Under the pieces are notes generated by a model. The model did not search any database, was not told the DNA's origin, and saw only the letters and a program-made list of their open reading frames with translations. Positions 1-10,727 of a stretch of DNA of 64,000 bases are shown one piece after another (position 1 is the stretch's first letter; every line of letters starts with the position of its first letter). Origin of the DNA: Polytrichum commune (lineage: Eukaryota > Streptophyta > Polytrichopsida > Polytrichales > Polytrichaceae). A program made the position numbers and the translations under genes. The stretch lies in contig OX485804.1 in the NCBI GenBank assembly GCA_950295325.1, forward strand, positions 42,532,001-42,596,000, written 5' to 3'.

Positions 1-119
1 CGCAATCATTTAAATGTTGAGAATAAAATATTAAAAAATAATCCTCCAAAAAAATGCACATGCTTATGTGCATTTTTAACGAAACCGGTGTTCTATATTA
101 AATGAATAGGTGAAGATTT

Positions 120-1021
120 GACTTGCCAGCCTCAAATGCATTGATCACCCATTTGACCAATAAATTCCACATGGTTGCTTCTAGGTCAATGAGACTTAGA
201 TCTCTACTTTGAATTTGGCACAATAATCCGTTCATGCCACCCTCGCCCTAGCATATCCTAGTTGTCATGCCCACATGTAATCTCTTAACAACCATTTAAT
301 GTGCTTAATTGCTCTCCAAGTGCTTGTCCACAACCATACAAATAACCATAGGGTAGATGCTAGGACTTGGTTTACATCGAGTCTTCTTCATGCGAGTGAA
401 AGATGTCTCGTCCCCAAGATGTAATTTCTTATGAATCTTGTTAATAAGAAAATTATCAACCTCTTACACCGCTATTGATAACCCAAATCTTATGATTAGT
501 AACTTGGATAGTTCTCCTCCTTGTGCCCATTTCCATTGAAAGGTATCTAGCCACGTGGGTTTTAATTTGCTCTTACAATTTTCTCCAATAAGTTGTTGAC
601 TTGTTCCACTTGATTTCATGTCCTGATGTTGAGTTAAAAGTGTTGAGGAGTCTAACTAGATTGCCTACCGCCACCTCCTCTCCTTCGATGGTGAGCAACG
701 TGTCATCCACATATTATGCGATAATATGTTGGTTGGCATTCCCAAGCAAGATACCACCTTTAAAGTCTTGGTTGACCAATGTTCGTTTAACCATGTGGTC
801 AAGGATCTCTCATATGATTAAGATTACATATAAGGTGCTAGTGGGCATCCTTGTCTCACTCCCCGTTGGATCTCAAAACTTTTGGAGGGTTGACCATTGA
901 TGTTAACCACTACACTAGCATCTTCAAAGACATTTAAATTAAATATATTATGGTGAGTTGAAAACCCATGTCTCTGACCAACAAGAATCACACAAGGAGA
1001 AATAGAGAGAAACACACACAA
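120..1021 (-). pseudogene. LINE (non-LTR) retrotransposon reverse transcriptase remnant
   Basis: The minus strand reads as a broken LINE-type reverse transcriptase. Around 824-940 it encodes NINGQPSKSFEIQRGVRQGC, the classic RT motif before the finger-palm turn. About 690-725 gives YVDDTLLTI, the catalytic YxDD motif, here YVDD instead of the usual FADD of plant LINEs. Around 480-570 follow the W..W....GE..K and I.FG signatures of the thumb, and near 150-215 a GG....LIDLE-like motif. Stops and frame changes separate these pieces, so it is a dead copy, truncated on both sides (no endonuclease or poly-A tail seen). Family assignment is firm from the motif order. The boundaries are approximate. 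Confidence 0.82.
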
Positions 1022-1769
1022 GAACTAGAACAAATAACAAAACACCCAAGAACTATAACAAATTTGAGGGTACCAAAATTTGGGTAGAATTGCAATCACT
1101 TGTAATTCAAGGGTCTCAAAAAACACCTAAAATCCTACATATTGCCCACATAAGAATACTATGTTAACACATGTGTGTACAAAATTTAAGGGAAGTGCCT
1201 CTTCACCCCCTAATAATACAAAGAGATCTATCTCTCTGTATTTGTACATGTGTGTGTGTTTATTTAAATGATGTGTTTTACAACAAGGATGGACCATGTG
1301 CTCAAATTGAACTAACTATTCAAAGCTCAACTATGAACACAAGCTCAAGGACCTCCATCATTACTCAAAGAGAACGAAAGAAACCACTTTTACCTCCCAT
1401 AGCTTTTGCAACTCAAGTTCGATTCCAAAACTTAAAAGGATAATTCTCGTGATTCACAATTGCGAACTAATGGAATGTGAAAATTCCCAATCCAATCCAA
1501 CAACCACAAGTATAGTGTACTTATAGCTGGAAGTGCCCACATTATGGCCACATGCCTTAATCTTATTCACAAGTATAAAGTTGTTATTAGGTGTAGCAAT
1601 ACTACACTAAATGCGATAAATATTTAGTGTCACCAATTCCAATTGTCTTGCTCAACACTAATTGTAAACCGCAGTGTTGTGTTACCAACACTAAATGTTA
1701 ACCTAACAATATTAGTGTCATATGGCATTTTATGTCACTGCGGCAACTTTTTTAGTCTTAACTCTCATA
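1022..1769. other. Intergenic DNA, no recognisable gene
   Basis: AT-rich sequence between the LINE remnant and the first MITE. I see only short chance reading frames and no domain motif, RNA gene or clear repeat. It may include the 5' part of the LINE, but I could not follow the reading frame beyond about 1021. Confidence 0.5.
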
Positions 1770-2209
1770 GGTGGAAAAGGGGGAGCCGGTCCAAGTTCGC
1801 TTCACACTACACTTGAGGGACCAACAGAGTATGTGAATGCAAGATGGATGTAAAGTCTACATGAATTCCTACATGGCATCAAATGAACCATGTTTCATGA
1901 TCACTTGGACTATTTTCAAAAACCACCTCTTGGAGGTAGGCCGAACACAAAACCGGAAGATCATGGCACTCCGAACACTCACAACCATCGGTTTATTCTA
2001 TTTTATCACGTGTAAGGACCCGCATGGATAGTAATGTATTGAAATAGCATTTGGTTGAAGGCCCGGTCACATATGACTTCACACTACACTTGAGGGTCCG
2101 TGACCACACTACATGATTTCGGAGGTGTGTTGGGACGGCCTTTGGACACTTTCTTTTGGGCTCTCACAATTTCATGGTCATGGCTCTTGGCTCGTGTGTG
2201 AAGTGGCCC
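1770..2209. mobile_element. Tourist-like MITE, copy 1 (left end lost), inverted relative to copy 2
   Basis: This block matches, as reverse complement, 2652-3091. Its right end is GTGAAGTGGCCC followed by TAA, the same terminus as copy 2. The expected left terminal repeat is missing or too diverged, so the copy looks truncated near 1770. It has no coding capacity. With copy 2 it makes ~440 bp inverted arms around a ~440 bp spacer. A third diverged copy lies at 41329-41800. Confidence 0.75.
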
Positions 2210-2651
2210 TAAACACTATGCACATGGCTACCTTTTTTATAATAAGTATTACACTATTATAATGCACAGGTAGTGTAAGCAATAGCTTATTATTAGGCCT
2301 ATGGACATGTAGCCCCTATGCACATGATGTCCCCCTATCATGCTAATTGAAGAATCGTGATCCCGGATTCCTGTGGCCCATCTCATACACCAAGTACCAA
2401 GTAAGGTAAGATTCTCCAACCTATTTGCTGCATATATAACTTATGAGTCCAAATATGCAAATGGGTCCATGTTCTTGTACGAAACTCAACCAATTCAAAA
2501 TACGCAATTGAAGAATGAGTTAATTTTAGACATGGTCGCTTTTGATCTAATCTACTAAACATGGTAACACATAAACACATGTTTGTGTCCATGGAGAGGG
2601 CCAATATTATGGGCCTCCGAGATGCTCAAGGGTTAAGTAGACGTTAGCTTA

Positions 2652-3150
2652 GGGCCACTTCACACACGAGCCAAGAGCCGTGACCATGAGATTGTGAGAG
2701 CCCAAAAGAAAGTGTCCAAAGGCCGTCCCAACACACCTCCAAATTCATGTAGTATGGTCACGGATTCTTGAGTGTAGTGTGAAGTCATATGTGACCAGGC
2801 CCTCAACCAAATGCTATTTCAATGAATTTTTATTCACACGGGTCCTCACACATGATAAACTAGAATAAAACAATGGTTGGGAGCGTTCGGAATGCCATGG
2901 TCTCTCGGTTTTTTGTTAGGCCTACCTCCAAGAGATGGTTTTTGAAAATGGTCCAAGTGACCATGAAACATGATCCATTGGATGCCATGTAGGAATCCAT
3001 GTAGACTTTACATCCATCGTACATTCACATACTCTGTTGGTCCCTCAAGCGTAGTGTGAAGCGAACTTGGACCAACTCCACCTTTTCCACCAACAAGAGT
3101 GCTTGAAGTGTAATGGTCACGGGCTCGCAGTCTTGTGTGTGAAGTGGCCC
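2652..3150. mobile_element. Tourist-like MITE, copy 2, complete, with TTA target duplication
   Basis: A 499 bp non-coding element. It starts GGGCCACTTCACACAC and ends with the inverse GTGTGTGAAGTGGCCC, giving terminal inverted repeats of about 17 bp. It is flanked by TTA at 2649-2651 and again at 3151-3153. A 3 bp TTA duplication with GGGCC-type ends is the signature of PIF/Harbinger-mobilised (Tourist) MITEs. Copy 1 lies upstream in the opposite orientation. Confidence 0.85.
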
Positions 3151-3153
3151 TTA

Positions 3154-3930
3154 AGTGAGTTTGTTAGATTATCAACTTCATAGAAAAAATTATGGTAAGA
3201 ATAGTTTAGACTAATATATAAGTAAGGAGCTTGAAGCATACATATGTAGTATCAAAATTTAGAGATTAGATGAAGGGTAAAGTGTTCAAATAGGGAGATA
3301 TGTTGACAGTTTATGACTTAAATGACTGCCGTAAGACAATGCCGTGCCTTATGACTTACAACTTTTTGCATAAAATATCAAATTCTTTCACCCAAAAAAC
3401 ATAAATTACTACATGAAATATTTTAATTAGTGTTCCCATTTCTATTTGTCTTGCTCAATACTTATTGTAAACCTCACAATATTTGTCATCCTTTGTAAAT
3501 ACTTTTGGCCAATATAGATTTCACAATGTTCCAATTATTGTCACTTGCAAAGTGATTTTCCATCCACATTTCAATCATTCATGACAATATTTCATTACAG
3601 AAATGCTTGGTTACAATAACTGACATTCGGATGAAACTAAAAGTAAGTTGGGATGATAGTTCTTGCAATCTTATTCATAAGAAATGCCACTAGAAAAAAT
3701 ACCACGGTGACATAAAACACCATACAACACTAAACACGATATTTGGTGTTGTATTCATCAAAGAACATGCAAATATAATTTACGTGGTAAAATTTGATAA
3801 AAACTATAATGTTAAAAGTTATAGCCACAAGTACATGCAATTGGTAAAACCACACTAATAGGTTATATCATTGTCACTTCAATTGCAGTGGGGCTCATAA
3901 ACGATTACATTGCATTGCCATTGAAGGGAG
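3154..3930. other. Intergenic DNA, nothing recognised
   Basis: AT-rich sequence with no convincing reading frame, RNA gene or repeat structure. Phrases around 3420-3500 echo 1620-1710 (a short run about the lack of a gene symbol cannot be given), suggesting another old dispersed repeat. Confidence 0.4.
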
Positions 3931-3939
3931 CATTTTTTC

Positions 3940-4720
3940 CTACGCTAGATGGGTCTTACGTGGCTCGTTTTCTTAATCAGACCCCTTTACTTAATCGGTA
4001 TGTGATCCAGTGAGGATCAAAAAGCAAACTTCACAAAGACACATGGTTAAAGGAGATTGGACTACACATGCAATTATTAATAACTAATCTACACTCAATA
4101 GTGAACACAATTGGGAGGACCTATATATTCAGTGAAGAAATCAACAAACATTCAGGGCCAGTTCACACTATGGCCAAACTTCGAGAGGAGAAGCGTTTGG
4201 ACCAATGAAAATGCAGAAATATCCAAAGTCCGTCCTCTCGGCCTTCACACCAGAGGCCGAAGTCCAAAGGACGTCGCCTCCAAAAGAGCCTAGGTGGCAA
4301 CACTTTTAGGAAATTATGGAGCCAAGAGTTCGGCCTCTCGAGCAAAGTTTGGGTCGAGCAAAATGCTCGACCCAAACTTCTGTCAAGAGGTTGAACCTTT
4401 TTTCATTAAAATATTCAAAATCTGACATTTGATTATTTTAATATACTTTTTCAGCCCGAAAGGCTTCTCCTCTCGACATAGTTTGGTCCAGAAAAATGAC
4501 GCTTCTCCTCTCGACTTGGGCATAGTGTGAACCAGCCCTCACTTCCGATAACCATAACTAAATCAGGGTTTTTGCAATCATGGTCTAATTATCAACCTGG
4601 TTTTTGCAAATGTTTCATTATAAATTTGCAAATGCAACACAAGCTTTTGTGTATAAATCCAATCGGTAGAAGTTGGAGAACATGACAAACGAACCAAATA
4701 ACACCCACATACCTTAACCA
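3940..4720. repeat. Dispersed repeat R2, copy 1 (interrupted by a MITE)
   Basis: The flanks 3940-4154 and 4539-4720 align with 21290-21655, for example the shared phrases TTTTCTTAATCAGACCCC, AATTGGGAGGACCTAT and ACGAACCAAATAACACCCAC. The copy at 21 kb lacks the insert at 4155-4538, so it acts as a paralogous empty site. The nature of R2 is unknown and it has no coding capacity. Confidence 0.75.
4155..4538. mobile_element. 384 bp Tourist-like MITE with TCA target duplication
   Basis: The element begins GGGCCAGTTCACACTAT and ends with the inverse of GGGCTGGTTCACACTAT. It is flanked by TCA at 4152-4154 and 4539-4541. Longer sub-terminal inverted repeats (the CGAGAGGAGAAGCG motif near both ends) and an internal perfect hairpin around 4346-4379 (TTGGGTCGAGC/GCTCGACCCAA) make it a foldback. 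The paralogous site near 21489 is empty and has a single 3 bp target, which confirms the insertion boundaries. Confidence 0.88.
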
Positions 4721-7700
4721 AATAAAGTTTTGAGGAGTTGTCATCTGATCATTTGCAGCAGGAGAGAGCTATAAAAGCACCTGCTATATAATATAATATA
4801 AGTACAGGTGCCTAACAACAGGCTGACCCATGTCTATTTATCATCCATGCCTTGCACTTGCCAGGTTGGATGTGTCACTTTTTGGCCAATCAGAAGCATG
4901 TTGTTTGATTCATAGGAAAAGTATATTAACCCCTAAATGTCCTATGTGACCATAATTTGGCTGTGAGCAGTTCACTCTGATCCCTTTGACACCAGTTCGG
5001 ATGGTTTCCTGATTATTTCAATTCCTCCTCTTGTTCATGTTCAAGTTTAGGGTTTAGGGTTGTGGATATTTTGGATTCAACATATTTATCTTATTCTTTT
5101 ATTTATTAATTCAAACATGTGAATGTGCTCTCAATTGGTTTACAATGGAACCAATCCACGACCGAAAACTTGACATTTGTCATCTCCGTGTTTTTTAGGG
5201 GCATCATATCCTAAACATGTTGTTTTTTTTGTTGGTTGATCCCTATGTGCAAATGATTCCCAATTGATTTGAAAATTTGCATGACACTCAAACGCATCAT
5301 ACCCTAAAAAATGTTGTTGGAATGTTTAATTGGACTTGTGTTGGTGGGTGTAAATCCATGTGGAAGCGTCGCAGTTGCCGCACCACTGCCTCAAATTGCA
5401 GAGTTTCCCCAAAAAATCTCAAAATAATGGTTTCAAGACTTGTGAGCTGGTTTTAGTAGGAATACTGCCGTTTTCAAATGAGGGTAACATTTTGTGATTT
5501 GGAGATGATTTGAGTGGAGTTTCGATCAAAAAACCAACCCTAATGTAATTTCTAATTATTGTCTTATGACCCATTAGGGTTGGTTTCTCAAAGAAGGGTC
5601 AAAACCAAGGTGATATATCCACCTCCTTTGTCTTACATTGGAAGTTTCTTAAATAACATGTTGTTTTCAATAACATCTCAATAATCATATTAGTAATTTA
5701 ACCTATTACGCGGACCTCTGATATTTGATATTGTAGATTGGTAAACAATGTGCAACCAATATATTGTCCCTAATGTTTTTGGTGTGGAAATGAACCCAAA
5801 TTATTCAACATTATCAATGTATATCTATTGAAGTTACCAATGCACTCCACTTTATTGTTCGTCATTAAAGAAGTACTTGATTATGTTAAATAGTCATGGG
5901 GTTGCAGTCATAACATTATTTAATTGTGAATATGGTGTCCCTTTCTTCGATTATAGTCGTATGTCATGTTCATTCTAGGGTGGGCATATGGTGGGGTGGT
6001 GCATCTCTTGACGTTGTATTTTAAATATTTTTATAGAGACATCAAAATAGTTTTAGGTTAATGTGGTTGCAACATCACTTTCATGCTTGTCCCCCAATTT
6101 AGCATGCTTCGATGCAGTTGCGACATGTGATATCAAATGCCTAGGCTTACCATGGAAGTAGGGGTGCCGTAAATGATCTAGCTTCGTGGATATATTGAGT
6201 TTGTATTCTGGGGCTAGGCTTCCTTGGATGTTACCAAATTTTGTCTCTCATTCCCACGACCTTTATAAATTAGATATATTCTATTTGAAGCGACTGGGGA
6301 TTGTAGGTGGGCTTGGACCAACAACTACAATTGGCTACTTTATTATAGCAACTACCTTTATATTCAACATGAAGATAAAGACGTACTTTGATATACACAA
6401 AGAATATTTGAATTAAACGAATAGTAGTCATGGGTCCATGAAAATCTTCTTCTTTGTTGAATAATGTTAAGATTGTGATGTTTGTGCTTTCAAAGCATAA
6501 ATATAGTTTTCCTTATATGCACGCAAGCCTGCATAGAATCTTTACAATTAAAAAATATCACTTGGTATGGCATATTGCCCCTTTGTATGCAAGTTTAGTT
6601 ATTCACAATTATAATGTTCCACTAGGTAGCCAAAGTTAACGAGGAGCATTAGTATGTCAATCCTACATAAAATGAGTCACATTCTCCACCTTGAGCTTGC
6701 ATTTATGAAGATAATAACATTATTCAACACATACCTTCAGTTGGGTTGCCATGGAATCCTAAGAATATAATCACAATATCTTGCAAATTTTGACACTTCA
6801 TGCTACAATGTTAGGTTGATGATTGAGGAAGTCTCTTACTTTGTTCAGTAGTGTGTATGTATTTTGTTCCCTATCTCTTACTCCCTCTCGCCACTCTAGG
6901 CTCCACTGTTTTGCTGCACTCCAATAAATGCATTGCTATGTTCTTAGGGACATTTATCGAAGCCCCGATAGAAGGACATAGGGAGACAATAACCAAGCAT
7001 TATCATTGGAGAAGAGCATCCCTTGGCCCAACTTCACCTCACACAACTTGAGATCCAATTTTTTAAACACCTATGTTATACAAATTTGGGACTTGGTCGA
7101 TTGTTGTTGGCTAAGGATAAGTTATGGTTAGTCATTTCAGTTGGAGAACATTATTTGAATGGTATATGACACCAAGTTGGCTTGTACTTGGGACTTGATA
7201 CTATAGATACACGTGAAAGGATGAGATTAAATTGTGTGTTCAAAATACAAATCTCAACATTTTAAGTTTAGTAAAACCACAATCAGGAGGGGTATGTATG
7301 ATCATTTAGAGAGAAAGAACACCTTCACTCTAACATCCTATAACTTATGCATGTGTTCTTCACTTTCCTATTGAAAACTTTCAAATGGCAATCCTCACTG
7401 TTTGCAACTTTTAATTGGATGTTACCCCTCATGCATGAAATTATTCAACAAGGAGTTGTTATTTATTTTAAAAAATACAATATGACAAAATCAAGACATG
7501 ACTTGATGGGTATGAAGTTAGTAGCTGTTGAAGAAGGGAAATGGATGGAGGTAGAAAGCATATGCACTGTGCAAATTACCGTTGCATTGTGTTAATCAAC
7601 TAACAACATGTGACTGATTATAAGGGATCGTGGCCAATGTTAAGGGAGGCGGGCTGCAACCCATGTTTGTGTTAGGTTACAAGAAATGGATTGCTACTTC

Positions 7701-7804
7701 ACACTCCCATAAGAAAACCAACCTTAATATGAAAGTACAAAAGAATCCACCAAGATTTACTCAGGTGTAATTCTCTACAAATTATCGGGTCCACAAAAGT
7801 CGAA
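4721..7804. other. Intergenic DNA, mostly unassigned
   Basis: About 3 kb of AT-rich sequence without a supportable gene. Two short telomere-like TTTAGGG units occur near 5043-5060 but do not form an array. A short frame at about 6285-6345 has an amino-acid-racemase-like glycine motif (reported as a finding). Other frames of 60-80 codons show no family resemblance. Confidence 0.4.
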
Positions 7805-8012
7805 ACACTGATTATCCCAATTAGTGCATGTTACTATTTGAAGTTACACAATACTACAACTATTTTACAAAAATGTAATATTATACCACGCAAGGTCATT
7901 TATGTTTTATAATGTTTGGACAACTTATTGAACCTTCGTTGGTAAAAATTGAACTTATTGCACTGCGTAACTCCAAATAGTAACATGCACTAATAATTGG
8001 GATAATCAGTGT
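7805..8012. mobile_element. 208 bp foldback element with CACTG...CAGTG ends, copy 1
   Basis: The two ends are near-perfect inverted repeats of ~50 bp, ACACTGATTATCCCAATTAG against the complement of CTAATAATTGGGATAATCAG plus TGT. The interior matches, in reverse, about 51285-51360, where a second diverged copy sits. CACTG/CAGTG termini are typical of CACTA (En/Spm)-type non-autonomous elements, but I see no clear 3 bp target duplication, so the class is tentative. Confidence 0.7.
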
Positions 8013-8099
8013 AGCCAGACTGAATAATGTTATGCGAGCCAATCCAACGGCCACGATTGCAAGTTATGTTAAAGTGGGAGTGTCCACATGATTACTAGG

Positions 8100-8430
8100 T
8101 TCACACACCTTACATCTAACATGGCACCTGACGGCTGCTCTCCCATTGGCCAGAGGCCCGAGGCGCCACGTAATCAATGTCCTTGCTGGATTCCACGTCA
8201 TCTGCAGAGCTGCTTATACACAAGGTTGCTTTTCCCCTCTTCGGGCTCGCCGCGCAGAGACTCTTTGGATTTTTCTTCACTCCAATCTTTCTTCCTCTGG
8301 GGTGCTTGCGTGCTCCAGATCGCACTGGAAAATCCTCCACACACTTCATCCGCTTCACTTCAGGGACATTCAGCAGCATTTACGAGCGTTTCGGTGCATT
8401 CAAGAGCACCGACAGTGCACACAGTTATTT
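8100..8430 (+). promoter_or_regulatory. GC-richer patch, likely promoter/start region of the CLC gene
   Basis: Base composition rises sharply here relative to the AT-rich flanks. The patch lies directly upstream of the duplicated leader and of the CLC start codon ~2.3 kb away. Three overlapping forward frames of 90-125 codons are open simultaneously, which is usual for GC-rich non-coding DNA and shows no domain. I infer promoter plus 5' leader. No TATA box can be assigned with confidence. Confidence 0.4.
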
Positions 8431-9118
8431 ATTTGGTCACCTAATGTGACTCTCTCTCTCGATGTGAAATTTGCAAGAATTTCACAAATCACAAGCCCTT
8501 TCTTCACTTACAAGGTGCGTTAGCTGGCATTATTTCGTCGCTCTCACGCCGTGCTAGGCTGGATGTTAGGAACAATTGCTCTCAATCTCCAGTGGGTGGA
8601 GTGTATCTTGGAGACATTTTCCAGTCACGGAGCGTAAACTTGCGAGTCTGGAATCTGGAATTGTGAATCGTGGAGTCCTGTAGCGTGCATTTTGATGCTT
8701 TTATGGAGTTTTTATTTATTTTCTGTGGATCCGTGACCAGAAATCCTTGGTCTCTGTCCTCAGGTTTTTCCAGTCATCGCTATCTGGTCACCAAACAAAT
8801 GTGACTCTGGATGTGAATATTGCATGGATCTCGAGAGCTCTTGCTCATAAGGTGCGCCACCGGCATTCTCGCGTCGATTTCTCTCACGGTGTCGCTGGAA
8901 GTTAGGGAACGATTGCTCTCGAACCCCACGCGGCGGATCTTCTCTCAAATGTATTATCAGTCGCGGGGCGTAAATTTGCGAGTCTGGAATCTAGAATTGC
9001 AAGTCTCTGCGTGTAGTTTGTTAGTTTCTGGGTTTTTTATTTAGTAATGTGGTGCTTGTATGGTGGTTTTGTCGCCTGTTGATGATCCGTGATGATAAAT
9101 CTTCGTCTCTATTTTGTT
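8430..9118 (+). repeat. ~353 bp tandem duplication in the CLC leader region
   Basis: 8430-8782 and 8783-9118 are direct repeats. Both contain GGTCACC followed by TGTGACTCT, then AAGGTGCG, then GCGTAAA.TTGCGAGTCTGG, then GATCCGTGA, in the same order and spacing. Each copy has a candidate 5' splice site in AAG|GTGCG (around 8513 and 8850). They could be duplicated first non-coding exons whose shared acceptor lies near the start codon at 10728. This is an inference, since no transcript data are available. Confidence 0.8.
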
Positions 9119-10727
9119 TTCGTTTTTTTTTTTTGGTGCCGACTCTAATTTTGTCTTCAGAATCTTGCGTGGACCAGGCGTTGTGGGTGGAAGATAAATA
9201 GAGAGAGAGCGAGCACCGAGGTTTGGAGGATTTTCAGACTTTCTTTCTGTCATCGCTTTTGATAAGGTTCATCTCCCTGTACATTTTGATTCTTCTTGGT
9301 AGAGTCACAGTGAAGTGCCCGAGCGGTTCTTTTAGAAGTTGTAAGATCGAAGAATTTTTCCTGAAGAATTCCTGCCGATCTCTCTTTTATTGCTAGAATG
9401 ATCTCTCGACTAAAATGGCCTGTGGTCATAGAGCTCTGGTGGATATTTTTCCTCGGAACCAGAGGAATCTAGTTCTTTTGAGACTGGAGTTGGACGTTTG
9501 TCTTCATTGCTTAGGGCATAAGCCCTCGATAGTACCTTCTCTTTTGATTGAAAGCAGAGTAGTTATCACTAGTGCCATTTCCTGATTCTGTCAGTTTAAA
9601 GCGTTGAGAATTGTGCTTTGATACTATTGGGAAGTGATTGGAGTGCATTTTAGGTTTAGGATGCGTCACTTTAAGGTTTCTGATCAGGAATGTGTTTTCA
9701 TTAGTCAATCACCTAGTTATCTACGTCGAGGTTTACTGCTAATCTGCTTTTTATAGAGTAATTATATCCTAGTAGAACGAATTCTTCATGTAGTTGGAGG
9801 CGCACCCGTGAATATCCGGTGTAGTGATAACGGCAGGGTTTTGGATTTTGTGATTGCTGTCAAGCAGAGACGTGCAATGAATTTTACTCTTGCTGATCTC
9901 CCTTTCAAGTTTCTCTGCTCCCTGGTTCTGGTCTCCTCTGTAGTTCAGTTTGTGAATTTCGGTTCTCGCTTTGTGAGGAGTCCTATGAAAGTTCTTTAAT
10001 GGGAGCAAATTTTTTTGTGGTTAGATGGGTAGGGTTTCTTCATGCAACTCTAGCTTAAGACCAACCTAAGTTACTAAAGAACAAGTCACATGTGGGGGCG
10101 CAATCAGCAGCATGCTGTAGCTTTATTGCAAGAGGTGTGTGACAAAATTTTCCTTATACGCTTTTCTTGAGTGTGCTACTTTGCAATGATAAATGCAATT
10201 GTCATGTTTGCAAAGTACTGATCAACCAAATCAGTTGGAAATTGGATGAGTTATTTTGGCTGAAGCGCTTGTTCATGGAAGTTCTTTCAACAGATAATTC
10301 ACATTGCCTACTCTGTAGATCAGCAAGTTATGTCCAAGCATCTGCTTAGTCACAGAAAATTCCAGATCTATTTCGTGTCTGTATGTTGCAATAGGAAACG
10401 CTCGTCAATTTCCGAAGAGTGAAGGTTTTTGTGAAGGGAGAGTTGTATTTTGGTGTAGTTTCTATTTCAAAGTTTTTCAATAACAATATTTGTGGTAATT
10501 ATACTCTCCTTACTTCACTGTGATCTTTAGTTCAAGGGATAGCATATTTGTGTGGTCTATTTTTTTATTATTGTAAACTGAGGCTGCATTTGAGTCTTTA
10601 ATAGAACATCTTTGTATGGAAAATATGGAGTGTTTGTGTTTTAGGAATTTTTGAGGACAGAGCAGGTGTGTGAATTTTTTGTTGGGATTAATTCTTTGCT
10701 TTTATATGTTGATATCTTTGAATAAAG
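9119..10727 (+). other. Probable 5' leader/leader intron of the CLC gene
   Basis: No independent gene is visible. The stretch is T-rich, as plant introns and leaders are, and runs to the CLC start codon. It contains only short frames without motifs. The last in-frame context before the start is AATAAAGATGG. Confidence 0.4.

Noticed and set aside
5043-5060. Telomere-like TTTAGGG units
   Set aside because: Only two units, far below an interstitial telomeric array.
8088-8523. Three overlapping forward frames (118, 125 and 90 codons) and a reverse one near 8.1-8.5 kb
   Set aside because: Simultaneously open frames without a motif in a GC-rich patch. Better explained as promoter/leader of the CLC gene.
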